From the NCBI GenBank assembly GCA_963777325.1, contig CAVZQE010000004.1, forward strand, positions 124,001 through 188,000: a stretch of DNA of 64,000 bases, read 5' to 3'. Source of the stretch: JAFAXA01 sp963777325. Its GTDB lineage: Bacteria > Pseudomonadota > Alphaproteobacteria > Acetobacterales > Acetobacteraceae. Shown one piece after another: positions 24,732 through 33,877 of this stretch (position 1 is the stretch's first letter; the number at the start of each line of letters is the position of its first letter). The notes beneath the pieces are model-generated. The model did no database searches. It was not told where the DNA came from and worked only from the letters and a program-made list of their open reading frames with translations. The position numbers and the translations under genes were made by a program.

Positions 24732-26793
24732 ATGCTGCCGCCGCTGCGCGAGGATGTCGCGGTCTTTCCCGGTCCCGCCGCTCCGGACGGAGCGCCGAGC
24801 TGGACGCTGTACGACCCGGCCCGGCATCGCTACCTCCGCATCGGCTGGCTGGAGTTCGAGGCGCTGTCCCGCTGGGCGCTGGGCCGGGCGGAGGCGGTCG
24901 TGGAGGCGATCCAGGCGGCGACGCCCTTGCGCCCGACGCTCGCGGATTTGGGCGCGATCGCAGGCTTCGCCGCGCGGGCCGGACTGCTGCGGGACGCGTC
25001 GCCGGACGGCACAAGGCGGATGCTGGAGGAGGTCCGGGCGCGGCGGATGAGCGCCGGGAGATGGCTGCTCCACCACTATCTCTTCCTCCGCCTCAGGCTC
25101 GTGGACCCGGACCGCGCCCTGGCCTGGCTGTCGCCCCGGCTGCGGTTCCTCATGACACGGGGCTTCGCGGCGGCGGTCGCCGCGACGGCCGTGCTCGGCT
25201 TCGCGCTGATCGCGCGGCAGTGGGACGCGTACGTCCACAGCCTGGTGCAGCTGTTCACCCTGGAAGGCGCGGCGACAATCGGCCTCGCCCTAGCCGCCAG
25301 CAAGATGGCGCATGAGTTGGGCCACGGCCTCATGGCGAAGCGGTTCGGGTGCCGGGTGCCCGCGATGGGCGTCGCCTTCATCGTGCTCTGGCCCGTATTG
25401 TGGACCGACACGACCGACGCCTGGCGGCTGCGCGGGCGAAGGGCGCGGCTGCTGATCGACTGCGCCGGCATGGGCGCGGAGATCACCCTCGCCGCCGCCG
25501 CTTCGGTGCTCTGGAGCGTGCTGCCGGACGGAGCCTGGCGGAGCGCCGCCTTCGTGCTCAGCAGCGCGACCTGGGTCACGACCCTGCTCGTGAACCTGAA
25601 TCCGCTGATGCGGTTCGACGGCTACTACATCCTGTCGGACGTGCTCGGGGTTCCGAACCTGCAGGAGCGCGGCTTCGCGCTCGCGCGCTGGCGGCTCCGC
25701 GAGGCCTTGTTTGCGCCGGACGCGCCGCCTCCGGAACGGCTGCATCCGCGCCTGCACGCGGCCTTGCTCGCCTACGCCTACGCCACCTGGGTGTACCGCT
25801 TCTTCCTTTTTCTCGGCATCGCCCTGCTGGTCTATCATCTCTCGTTCAAGCTGCTCGGCATCGCGCTCGGCGCGGTCGAAATCTGGTTCTTCGTCCTGCG
25901 CCCGATCGTCGCGGAGCTGCTCGTCTGGGCGCGCACGGCGCGGCGGCTGAACCGGCGCACCGGCCTGACGCTCGCTGGCGGATTGCTGCTGCTCGCGGCC
26001 GGCTTAGCGCCGTGGGATGGGCATGTCGATGCGCCCGCGCTGCTGCGGGCCGACCGGCAGGCGACGCTCTACGCGGCGGAACCCGGCCGGCTCGCGATCA
26101 TGTCCGCGACCGGCCGGCGGGTCGAGGCGGGAGAGGTGCTGTTCGCGCTCGACTCCGCCGACATCGACCACCGCCGCCGGGTGGCCGCCGCCCAGCTTGC
26201 GGGATTACGGGCGCGGCTCGTCAACCAGGCGTTCGATCCGGAGCGCGCGCGAGGCCGAGCGCGCCGCCGCCGCCCTCGCGCACGCCGAAGCCGAGGCCGA
26301 CAATCTCGTGGTGCGCGCGCCGTTCGCCGGAACATTGCTCGACGTGCCCCGGCAGCTCCGGGCCGGGCTTGCGGTGCCGCGCCGGGAGACGCTGGGCGTG
26401 CTGATCGACCCCGCGACGCCGCTCGTGGAAGCCTATGTCGGCGAGGCCGATCTGGGTCGCCTGCACGTGGGAGCGCGGGCGCGGTTCCTGCCCGAGACGG
26501 GCGAGGCTCCCATCGCGCTCCGGATTGAGGACATCGCCGTCGCCTCCTCGCAGGTGCTGGACGCCCCGGAACTGGCGTCGGCCAACGGCGGCGCGGTTCC
26601 CGTGCGTCGGGACCACGCCGGCCGCCTGGTTCCCGACGGCGCGTTCTACCGCGTGCTCCTGCGCCCGGACGCCCCGTCCGCGATCCGCGCGCGCATGCCG
26701 GGACGCATCGCGATGGAGGCCGACCGCGTGAGCCCGGCCGCGCAGCTCCTGCATCGGGCAATGGCGGTGGTACTGCGGGAAGCGGCTCTTTGA
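24732..26793 (+). pseudogene. M50 membrane metallopeptidase with C-terminal HlyD-like domain (frameshifted)
   Basis: The start ATG 24732 is five bases after the previous stop. Residues 1-100 resemble a PqqD-like peptide-recognition domain (WTLYDPARHRYLRIGWLEFE). Several membrane helices follow, with HELGH at 194-198 and the third-ligand motif NPLMRFDGYY (D296), as in site-2 proteases. After a final helix, a lipoyl half-motif (VEAGEVLFALDSADIDHR) begins a HlyD-like tail. At 26244-26251 (CG)4 the frame breaks. Homology continues in the +1 frame (EAERAAAALAHAEAEADN, VVRAPFAGTLLDVPRQLRAG) to the stop at 26793. One extra base or a lost CG pair explains it. It is either a real inactivation or a sequence error. 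Confidence 0.75.
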
Positions 26794-26805
26794 CGCGGAG
26801 GGCGG

Positions 26806-27537
26806 TCAGGCCGCGCCGAGAGGGGTCCGTCTGCAAAGGAGCAGGACCGTATCGGTACGGTCGGGATCCGGGAACCCGTCACGCCAGTCCAGCTTTCGTT
26901 GAAGGAGCAGCGCAAGCGGCATGAGCACCCGGTCGTACCACCACATCGCTCGCACCGGCTGGTTCCGGAGAAACCACATTCCGGCCGCGACCAGGCGCGG
27001 GCTGCGAGGCTTCATCCCGAACGTGGCACTCCTCTGGACCGAAAAACCCGCTTGCGTCAGCGCGCCCGTCAGAAGGGACGGCTCGTAGCGGCGGCAATGG
27101 CCGACGATCTCATCGAAAGCGGTCCACGAACAGGGGTGCAACGGCACGGAGAGCAGAAGCATCCCGCCCGGCCGCGCGACGCGGGCGAGTTCCGCGAACG
27201 CCGCCCGGTCGTCCTCCACATGCTCGACCACGTCGCAGGCGCAGATCAGGTCGAAGCGCGCGTCCGCGAATGGCAGCGCCGTGATCGTGCCGAGCGCGGC
27301 GCGCGCGTTCTCAGCGCGAAGCCGCGCCAGGGCAGACAGGCTGACGTCCAGGAACTGAGTGTCCGCGAGGGGAAGGCGCGGCCGCAGGCCAGGTGCGATT
27401 TCGAGCCGGTCGCGTGCGTCTCGCGCAAGCACCTTCACCAGATCCCAGGTGTTGAACCGCGCGGGATCGAGCAGCCGCGCTCCGGACCAGAGGCCGTCGT
27501 AGAAGCGCCGGTTGCGGGCGAGAGCGGTGTCGCGCAT
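26806..27537 (-). CDS. Class I SAM-dependent methyltransferase
   Basis: This is a 243-residue protein. Start ATG 27537 (MRDTALARNRRFYDGLW) is preferred, because the upstream open frame to 27714 is low-complexity and overlaps the next gene. Motif I is the variant LEIAPGLRPRLPLADTQFLD. Motif II is FDLICACDVVEHVEDD, a typical Methyltransf_11 acidic post-motif, followed by ELARVARPGGMLLLSVPLHP. The substrate is unknown. The C-terminal hydrophobic stretch (MPLALLLQR) may dock to a membrane or lipid substrate. It lies 62 bases downstream of the EEP gene on the same strand and converges with the M50 gene. Confidence 0.82.
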   Translation of the reverse strand: MRDTALARNRRFYDGLWSGARLLDPARFNTWDLVKVLARDARDRLEIAPGLRPRLPLADTQFLDVSLSALARLRAENARAALGTITALPFADARFDLICACDVVEHVEDDRAAFAELARVARPGGMLLLSVPLHPCSWTAFDEIVGHCRRYEPSLLTGALTQAGFSVQRSATFGMKPRSPRLVAAGMWFLRNQPVRAMWWYDRVLMPLALLLQRKLDWRDGFPDPDRTDTVLLLCRRTPLGAA

Positions 27538-27599
27538 CTGTCCAGTATCGGGCGTTCTCGAAGGAGCGTCAGCCCGCCTCCCGGTACCTGCATGCCCCT

Positions 27600-28727
27600 T
27601 CACTTGCCCTTCGCATCGCCCTGGCCCCGGACAACGGTCTCGCGGGCCTCGGCAAGATCCTCGGCGGTGGCCGCGCCCCGCGCCGGCCGCGCGGCCGTGT
27701 TTGGCGTCAGGCACAAATCGGCGAGCAGCGGCTTATGGTCCGAACCGAAGGCGGGCAGCACCCGCAGCGCGGCCAGGGTGAACTCGGGTCCGGGCAGGAT
27801 TTGGTCGAGCGGCCACTTGAGCAGCAGATGCTCCGCGTTCCAGGTGATATAAATTCCCCGGCCGATGCGCGGGTCGCCGAACCCGCCGATGCGCTCGGTC
27901 CGATGAATCGCCCGCTCCCACGGCACCGCGTTCATGTCGCCGAGCGTGACATGCGGCGTCGCGTCGTCATGCGCGGCGAGCGCGGTCGCCATCAGTTGCG
28001 CGTCGCGCTCGGCGGTGCTCTGGCCGATCTGCGGCGGACGCGGATGGATGGCGTAGAGCCGTACCAGGCCTCCGGCCGCCAACGTCACGGAAGCGAAGAC
28101 CGACGGGTTGCGCGACTGCGTGAGATAGTGGACCTGCGCGTCCTCCAGCTTCAGCTTGGAAAAGAGATGGACGCCGAAATAGTTGTTCTGCGCCTTGGCG
28201 ACCCCGAAGGGCATCATCGCGCCGAGCGGCGCCAATTCCCTCTCCCACCACACGTCGGTTTCCTGGAACCACGCGATGTCGGGGTCGGCCTCCCGCACCA
28301 TCTCCAGCAGACGGTGGTCATGGCGGTTGGTCATCTGCACGTTGGCTTCGAGCACGCGCAGCCGTTCTCCCGCCGGGCACGCGCCAGAAGGGACGGGGGG
28401 CGCGGGCCAGGACACCACGAGAGGCGCGAGATAGGGCGCGAGCAGGCTGAGATTCCAGGCGCAGGCCACCACCAGCAGACCGGCCGCGCCCCAGTTCAGC
28501 CAGGTCCGAGACGGCAAGGCCACCAGTAGCACGGCGACGATCGCCATCGCGGCCAGGAACTCTATCCTCGGAAAGTCGAGGTATCGGATCCACCAGGTGT
28601 CGGTGCGCAGATACGGAAGCCAGGTGACGACCAGGCCAGCCAGGGCGAGCACAAGCAGAAGCCACCGCGCGCCCAAGAGAATGAACCCCAGCCAGTCGGG
28701 TCCGCTGTTCCGGGGAGACATCGTCAC
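27600..28727 (-). CDS. Membrane-anchored endonuclease/exonuclease/phosphatase family protein
   Basis: This is a 375-residue protein. Three hydrophobic segments near the N-terminus (about 19-37, 56-73, 80-105) put the catalytic domain outside the cytoplasm. That domain has the EEP fold motifs LEANVQ, FQETD, AIHPRPPQ, LGDMNAVPW, LDQILP and GSDHKPLLADL, so all metal and catalytic residues seem present. Relatives are periplasmic or membrane phosphodiesterases and lipid phosphatases. The true substrate is unknown. ATG 28727 and 28721 are alternative starts. The methyltransferase follows on the same strand. Confidence 0.85.
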   Translation of the reverse strand: MTMSPRNSGPDWLGFILLGARWLLLVLALAGLVVTWLPYLRTDTWWIRYLDFPRIEFLAAMAIVAVLLVALPSRTWLNWGAAGLLVVACAWNLSLLAPYLAPLVVSWPAPPVPSGACPAGERLRVLEANVQMTNRHDHRLLEMVREADPDIAWFQETDVWWERELAPLGAMMPFGVAKAQNNYFGVHLFSKLKLEDAQVHYLTQSRNPSVFASVTLAAGGLVRLYAIHPRPPQIGQSTAERDAQLMATALAAHDDATPHVTLGDMNAVPWERAIHRTERIGGFGDPRIGRGIYITWNAEHLLLKWPLDQILPGPEFTLAALRVLPAFGSDHKPLLADLCLTPNTAARPARGAATAEDLAEARETVVRGQGDAKGK

Positions 28728-28899
28728 GAATGCGCCGTCGCGGCCTTGATGACGCTCATGGTGCCGTCCGCCCCCGTGTCCCGCATGCGAACGCGGCGGG
28801 TTGGGCGGGCGTTGCCGGCGTCCGTGATGACGCGTGCCGGATCGCGCGGCCCGGTCGCCGCGCCTTGAGCCGGACCCGCCGCGAGGCTATCCCGCTGCG

Positions 28900-29832
28900 A
28901 TGACGGACAAACCCCGCCGCCTGCGCAGACTAGCGGCGACGCAATTCGATCGCGGCCCGGCCGCGCCCGCCGGGCTGATCCCGGTCGGCTTCGGCGCGGG
29001 CGAGGGAAACGTCGTTCCCACGCTGCGCGCGGTCCGCCGCTCCGTGCTGCTGGTGATCTGGACCTTGTTCGCCGCCCTCGTGCAGTCCGGTCTGCTGCTT
29101 TTGCCCGGACGCGCCAAGATCGTCTTCGCTCGCGTATTCTGGATCGTGTTCACGCGTGTTCTCGGCGTCCGGGTCCGCGTGATCGGCGCGCCCGCCTACC
29201 TGATGGACCGCCGGCCGGTCGTGTTCGCCTCCGGTCACTCCTCATGGATCGACATCGCCGTGCTCGGCGGCGTCCTCGAAACGGCGTTCATCTCCAAGGC
29301 CGATGTCGCGAAGTGGCCGCTGGTCAGCACCGTCGCCCGGCTCGGGCGCACCGTGTACGTCAGCCGCCACCGTAGCAGCACCGGACGCGAGCTGACCGAA
29401 ATCAGCGAACGTCTGGCCGAAGGCGGCAATCTCGTCCTGTTCCCGGAGGGCACGACATCGGACGGCTCGCGCGTGCTGCCGTTCCGCTCGTCGTTCTTCG
29501 CAGTCGCGGACGCCGGTAGCCGGGTCGTCGTCCAGCCGGTGTCGGTCGTGTATGACCGGATCGAGGGCCTGCCGACCGGCCGGAGCAGCCGTCCCCTGAT
29601 CGCGTGGTACGGCGGCATGAACATCGCGCCGCATTACTGGCTGGCCGCAAGGCGCGGCCGCGTGCGCGCGACCGTGCTGTTGCACGCTCCGCTCGATCCC
29701 GCCGCCTTTCCGAGCCGCAAGGCTCTGGCGCGGGCGAGTTGGACCGCCGTCGCGGCCGGATCCGCGCTGCTGCGGCAGAACCGCACGCCGCCGCCAGAAA
29801 CCGTTGCCTCGTTGTCACACGCAACAAGTTGA
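28900..29832 (+). CDS. PlsC-type lysophospholipid acyltransferase
   Basis: This is a 310-residue membrane protein. A transmembrane segment lies near residues 48-70 (SVLLVIWTLFAALVQSGLLL). The acyltransferase motifs are GHSSWIDIA (H113, D118 of the HX4D pair) and FPEGTTSDG (181-189), followed by VVQPVSVVYD. This is the layout of 1-acylglycerol-3-phosphate or ornithine-lipid O-acyltransferases. The start is uncertain: ATG 28900 is chosen, but GTG 28834 would add 22 residues and neither has a strong ribosome site. It may act in phospholipid or aminolipid synthesis. Confidence 0.85.
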   Translation: MTDKPRRLRRLAATQFDRGPAAPAGLIPVGFGAGEGNVVPTLRAVRRSVLLVIWTLFAALVQSGLLLLPGRAKIVFARVFWIVFTRVLGVRVRVIGAPAYLMDRRPVVFASGHSSWIDIAVLGGVLETAFISKADVAKWPLVSTVARLGRTVYVSRHRSSTGRELTEISERLAEGGNLVLFPEGTTSDGSRVLPFRSSFFAVADAGSRVVVQPVSVVYDRIEGLPTGRSSRPLIAWYGGMNIAPHYWLAARRGRVRATVLLHAPLDPAAFPSRKALARASWTAVAAGSALLRQNRTPPPETVASLSHATS

Positions 29833-30008
29833 CAGAGCGCCCGGTCGTCCTGGCAGAATGCCTCCCGTCACGGCGCTCGAACACAGGAGCCGCATGCACG
29901 GCGACACGGCTTGACCCGTCCGGCAAGGCTTGACCCATCCCGCCGGATGGCCATTCCTCCCGCTCCCCGAGCCGGGACGATCCGGCCGGCGAGAGCGGAG
30001 TTCGCCCG

Positions 30009-31388
30009 GTGACTGCAACCAATCCGGCCCCGAAGCGCCTGCACGTCATCACCTGGGGCTGCCAGATGAACGTGTACGACAGCGGGCGGATGGCCGACGT
30101 GCTGGCGCCGCTCGGCTACGCCCCTTCGCCCTCGCCCGAGGGCGCGGACATGGTCATCCTCAACACCTGCCACATCCGCGAGAAGGCGGCCGAGAAGGTG
30201 TTTTCGGAACTCGGCCGGCTCCGGCTGCTGCAGAGAGAGCGGGAGGCGGCGGGCGGGCGCATGATCCTCGCCGTCGCGGGCTGCGTCGCGCAGGCGGAGG
30301 GCGCCGAGATCCTGGCGCGCGCGCCGTACGTGGACATCGTGCTCGGGCCGCAAGCCTATCACCGGCTGCCGCGGATGGTCGCAGAGGCCGCGCGGGCGGC
30401 GGGCGCCGTGCTCGCGACGGATTTCCCCGCCGAGAGCAAGTTCGACTTCCTGCCCGAGCAAGCGGCCAGCCAGGGCGTGACGGCGTTCCTGACCATCCAG
30501 GAAGGCTGCGATAAGTTCTGCGGCTTCTGCGTCGTGCCGTACACGCGCGGCGCCGAGACGAGCCGCCCGGCCGCCGCCATCCTCGCCGAAGCGCGCCGCC
30601 TCGTCGCTTGCGGGGCGCGCGAGATCACGTTGCTCGGCCAGAACGTCAACGCCTGGCACGGCGACGGTCCCGATGACGGGACGTGGGGTCTGGGACGGCT
30701 GGTCCGGGCCTTGGCGGAGGCGCCGGGGCTGCTCCGCATCCGCTACACAACCTCGCACCCGCGCGACATGGACGCGGATCTCATCGCCGCGCACGCCGAC
30801 GTGCCGGCACTGATGCCGTTCCTGCATCTGCCCGTGCAGTCGGGGTCCGACCGGGTTCTCGCTTCCATGAACCGGCGGCACACGACGGCCGACTTCCGGC
30901 GCACCGTGGACGCGCTTCGACGGGCGAGGCCCGACATCGCGCTTTCGTCCGACTTCATCGTCGGCCACCCCGGCGAGACGACGGCGGATTTCGCGCACAC
31001 GATGGCGCTGGTCCGTGATATCGGCTTCGCGCAGGCCTTCAGCTTCAAATATTCGCCCCGTCCCGGCACGCCCGCCGCCGCCGCGCCCGCGCAGGTGCCA
31101 GAGGCCGAGAAGGACGCGCGGCTCCAGGAATTGCAGGCTCTCCTGCGCGAGCAGCAGGCGGCGTTCAACGGGCGGGCGCAAGGCTCGACCTTGCCGGTGC
31201 TGATCACGGGGCCGGGCCGGCGACCGGGCCAGATCGCCGGACGCTCGCCCTACCTCCAGCCGGTCCACCTGCCCGGTCCCGCAACGCTGATCGGCACGGA
31301 GGCCCCCGTGTTTATCGCCGCCGGAAACCCCAATTCCCTCACGGGAATACTCGCCGCCACTCGCACCAGGGAGCTCGCCTGCGCTTGA
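30009..31388 (+). CDS. miaB: tRNA (ms2i6A37) methylthiotransferase MiaB
   Basis: This 459-residue radical-SAM enzyme adds the 2-methylthio group to isopentenyl-adenosine 37 of tRNAs. The N-terminal MTTase domain has cluster cysteines C18, C54 and C92. The radical-SAM motif CDKFCGFC gives C167, C171 and C174. The central segment contains HLPVQSGSDRVLASMNRRHT and a TRAM domain lies at the C-terminus. Start GTG 30009 places the conserved LHVITWGCQMNVYDS at residue 11. It heads a four-gene plus-strand operon with phoH, ybeY and corC, a common bacterial arrangement. Its stop overlaps the phoH start. Confidence 0.95.
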   Translation: MTATNPAPKRLHVITWGCQMNVYDSGRMADVLAPLGYAPSPSPEGADMVILNTCHIREKAAEKVFSELGRLRLLQREREAAGGRMILAVAGCVAQAEGAEILARAPYVDIVLGPQAYHRLPRMVAEAARAAGAVLATDFPAESKFDFLPEQAASQGVTAFLTIQEGCDKFCGFCVVPYTRGAETSRPAAAILAEARRLVACGAREITLLGQNVNAWHGDGPDDGTWGLGRLVRALAEAPGLLRIRYTTSHPRDMDADLIAAHADVPALMPFLHLPVQSGSDRVLASMNRRHTTADFRRTVDALRRARPDIALSSDFIVGHPGETTADFAHTMALVRDIGFAQAFSFKYSPRPGTPAAAAPAQVPEAEKDARLQELQALLREQQAAFNGRAQGSTLPVLITGPGRRPGQIAGRSPYLQPVHLPGPATLIGTEAPVFIAAGNPNSLTGILAATRTRELACA

Positions 31389-32491
31389 CACATCTCGCCG
31401 CTGCACCGGCTTTCGCCTCCAGCCCTCGCCCGGCCCAGTCCGGCCACCAGTCCGGGCACCGGGCCATCACCCTCACCTTCGGGGACAACACGCTGCTTCC
31501 GCTCCTGCTGGGAGACCACGACCGGCACATCGTCCGGATCGAGCAGGCGCTCGGCGTGCGTGTGTCCTGCCGGGGCAACCGCCTCGCAATTTCCGGCGAT
31601 CCGGCGCGGGTCGAGGTGGCGCAGGCGATGCTGAAGGATCTCTGGCGCAAGCTCGAAGGCGGCGAGCATATCGGCCGGTCCGAGGTCGAGGCGGCGATCC
31701 GCCTGCACGAAGCGGCCGACGCCGACCCGCGCCTGCCCTTGTCCGATCTGCCCGCGATCCGCACCCGGCGCGGCGCTGTCGCCCCGCGCAGCCCGGGACA
31801 GGCGGCCTATATCGAAGCTCTGGCCTCGCAGGAGATGGTGTTCGGCATCGGCCCGGCGGGCACCGGCAAGACCTATCTCGCGGTCGCCCAGGGGGTCGCG
31901 CTACTGCAGGCCGGCCGGGTGGATCGCATCGTCCTCTCGCGGCCGGCGGTCGAGGCGGGAGAGCGGCTCGGCTTCCTGCCCGGCGATATGAAGGAGAAGG
32001 TCGATCCCTATCTCCGCCCGCTCTACGACGCGCTCAACGACATGATGCCGGGCGACCAGGTGATCCGCCGCCTCGGCAATGGCGAGATCGAGGTCGCGCC
32101 GCTCGCCTTCATGCGCGGCCGGACGCTCGCCCACTCATTCGTGATCCTGGACGAAGCGCAGAACACGACGCCGGTGCAGATGAAGATGTTCCTCACCCGC
32201 ATGGGCGAGGGCACCCGCATGGTCGTGACCGGCGATCTGAGCCAGGTGGACCTGCCGCCGGGCACGAAATCGGGGCTCAGGGACGCTCTGGAGACGCTGG
32301 AAGGGCTGCCTGGGATCGGCGTCGTCCGCTTCGATCAGCGGGACGTGGTGCGACATCCGCTTGTCGCGGCGATTGTCGGCGCTTACGAACAGCGCGCGGC
32401 GGCGGAGGGGGAGAAGCGCCGCGAGGCAAGACGGCAGGACCAGGGGCCGGCGACCGAAGCGGCGGCTGCCGGCGGGAGGATCGGCGAATAG
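31385..32491 (+). CDS. phoH: PhoH family ATPase (PhoH-like, ybeY neighbour)
   Basis: This 368-residue P-loop ATPase has an N-terminal KH-like RNA-binding segment (about 30-100), Walker A GIGPAGTGKTYLA near residue 155 and Walker B FVILDEAQNTTPVQ, followed by VVTGDLSQVDLP. The start is a TTG at 31385 overlapping the miaB stop. A downstream start is not excluded because the first 25 residues are low-complexity. PhoH-like proteins are linked with YbeY and rRNA processing. The C-terminus is charged and probably disordered. ybeY follows four bases after the stop. Confidence 0.93.
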   Translation: MTHLAAAPAFASSPRPAQSGHQSGHRAITLTFGDNTLLPLLLGDHDRHIVRIEQALGVRVSCRGNRLAISGDPARVEVAQAMLKDLWRKLEGGEHIGRSEVEAAIRLHEAADADPRLPLSDLPAIRTRRGAVAPRSPGQAAYIEALASQEMVFGIGPAGTGKTYLAVAQGVALLQAGRVDRIVLSRPAVEAGERLGFLPGDMKEKVDPYLRPLYDALNDMMPGDQVIRRLGNGEIEVAPLAFMRGRTLAHSFVILDEAQNTTPVQMKMFLTRMGEGTRMVVTGDLSQVDLPPGTKSGLRDALETLEGLPGIGVVRFDQRDVVRHPLVAAIVGAYEQRAAAEGEKRREARRQDQGPATEAAAAGGRIGE

Positions 32492-32495
32492 GGCG

Positions 32496-32954
32496 ATGAT
32501 ACCCGGAGACAGTAGCGGCCCCGCGCAAGCGGGGATTCCAGTTCTGGTGACGGCGCGAGAGTGGCGGCGTTTCGTGCGCCGTCCGGAACGTCTTGCGTTT
32601 CGGGCCGCAACGGCGGCCGGCGCGACCGGCAGCATCGTGCTCGCCGACGACCGCACGGTGAAGCGCCTCAACGCGCGCCATCGCGGCCGCAACAAGCCAA
32701 CCAACGTGCTCACCTTCGAGCCGCCCTCGCCCAGAGTGCCGGGGGAGATTATCCTGGCGCTCGGCACGATCCGGCGCGAGGCGGTGATCGCGCGCCGCCG
32801 CCCAGGGCATCATCTCGCGCATCTCGTGGTGCATGGCGCGCTGCATCTGCTGGGGCATGACCATCACCACCCCGGCGATGCTCGCCGCATGGAGATGGCC
32901 GAGGCGCGCATCCTGCACCGCCTGCGCGTGCCCAACCCTTGGAGGCGGGCATGA
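32496..32954 (+). CDS. ybeY: Endoribonuclease YbeY (rRNA maturation factor)
   Basis: This 152-residue protein has the family zinc site HGALHLLGHDH (H113, H117, H123) and the conserved RGRNKPTNVLTF segment. YbeY is needed for 16S rRNA 3'-end maturation and ribosome quality control. Start ATG 32496 is four bases after the phoH stop. The frame is open upstream to 32361, but that part overlaps phoH and is not conserved. Its stop overlaps the corC start (ATGA). Confidence 0.93.
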   Translation: MIPGDSSGPAQAGIPVLVTAREWRRFVRRPERLAFRAATAAGATGSIVLADDRTVKRLNARHRGRNKPTNVLTFEPPSPRVPGEIILALGTIRREAVIARRRPGHHLAHLVVHGALHLLGHDHHHPGDARRMEMAEARILHRLRVPNPWRRA

Positions 32955-33871
32955 GCGGGCCGGGACGGCTCTCGACGGCCGGCAAGCTGCGGGCGCTATT
33001 CGGCCGGCGCGCGGCAGAGCACAGCGTTCGCGAGTCGATTGCGGAACTGGTGCAGGAAGCCGCCGACGCGGATGGCGGCGCCGAAGCGCCGGAAGACGCG
33101 GGCACGCCGCCGGAACTCGACCGCCAGGAACGCGCGCTGATTGCGAACGTACTGCATTTGCGCGAGACCTCGGCGGACGACGTCATGGTGCCGCGCGCCG
33201 ACATCGTCGCCATGCGGCTCGACGTCACGTACGAGCAGGCGATCGCGCAAATCCGGGAGGAGGGCCATTCCCGCCTGCCGGTCTATCGCGAGCAGCTCGA
33301 CGAGATCGTCGGGATGGTGCACATCAAGGACGTGTTCGGCTACGCGGGCAAGCCGGAGGCGTTCGCGCTCGAGAAGCTGCTGCGGCGGCCGCTGATGGTC
33401 GCGCCGCAGATCCCGGTGCTCGATCTGCTGCTGCAGATGCGACAGTCGCGCATGCACCTGGCGCTGGTCGTCGATGAATACGGCGGCATCGACGGTCTGC
33501 TGACGATCGAGGATCTGGTGGAGACGATCGTCGGCGACATTTCGGACGAGCACGATGAGGTGGTCGGACCCATGGTGACCGAGCGGCCCGACGGCTCGCT
33601 CGACGTCAACGCGCGCCTGCCCGTCGAGGCTTTCGAGGAGCGGCTCGGCCCGGTGCTGACCGAGCATGAACGCGAGTCGGACATCGACACGGTCGGCGGC
33701 CTCGTCTTCCGTCTGGCGGGCCGGGTCCCGGCACGGGGCGAGGTCGTCAGCCACGCCTCGGGCCTGGAGTTCCGCGTGCTGGACGCCGACCCGCGCCGCA
33801 TCCGCCGCGTGCGGGTCCGCCGGACGTCGACGGCGCAACCCGGCCCGTCCACAGCCGAAGCGGCCGACTGA
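32951..33871 (+). CDS. corC: CorC/HlyC-type CBS-domain protein
   Basis: This 306-residue cytoplasmic protein has two CBS domains (about 70-195: DVMVPRADIVAMRLDVTYEQ, SRLPVYREQLDEIVGMVHIK, LALVVDEYGGIDGLLTIEDL) and a C-terminal transporter-associated (CorC_HlyC) domain (about 215-295, DTVGGLVFRLAGRVPARGE). It lacks the membrane DUF21 part of longer relatives, as is usual for the ybeY-linked CorC. ATG 32951 has GGAGG six bases upstream and overlaps the ybeY stop. It is associated with Mg/Co efflux and stress. An apolipoprotein N-acyltransferase (lnt), often next in this operon, is absent here. Confidence 0.92.
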   Translation: MSGPGRLSTAGKLRALFGRRAAEHSVRESIAELVQEAADADGGAEAPEDAGTPPELDRQERALIANVLHLRETSADDVMVPRADIVAMRLDVTYEQAIAQIREEGHSRLPVYREQLDEIVGMVHIKDVFGYAGKPEAFALEKLLRRPLMVAPQIPVLDLLLQMRQSRMHLALVVDEYGGIDGLLTIEDLVETIVGDISDEHDEVVGPMVTERPDGSLDVNARLPVEAFEERLGPVLTEHERESDIDTVGGLVFRLAGRVPARGEVVSHASGLEFRVLDADPRRIRRVRVRRTSTAQPGPSTAEAAD

Positions 33872-33877
33872 CGCGCC

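Noticed and set aside
26244..26251. Programmed ribosomal frameshifting at the M50 gene
   Set aside because: No slippery heptamer or obvious downstream pseudoknot; one extra base or a lost CG pair is simpler.
9706..26805. An ABC-type type I secretion ATPase beside the giant protein
   Set aside because: No gene with Walker A/B and ABC signature is present between 9.7 and 26.8 kb or in the immediate flanks.
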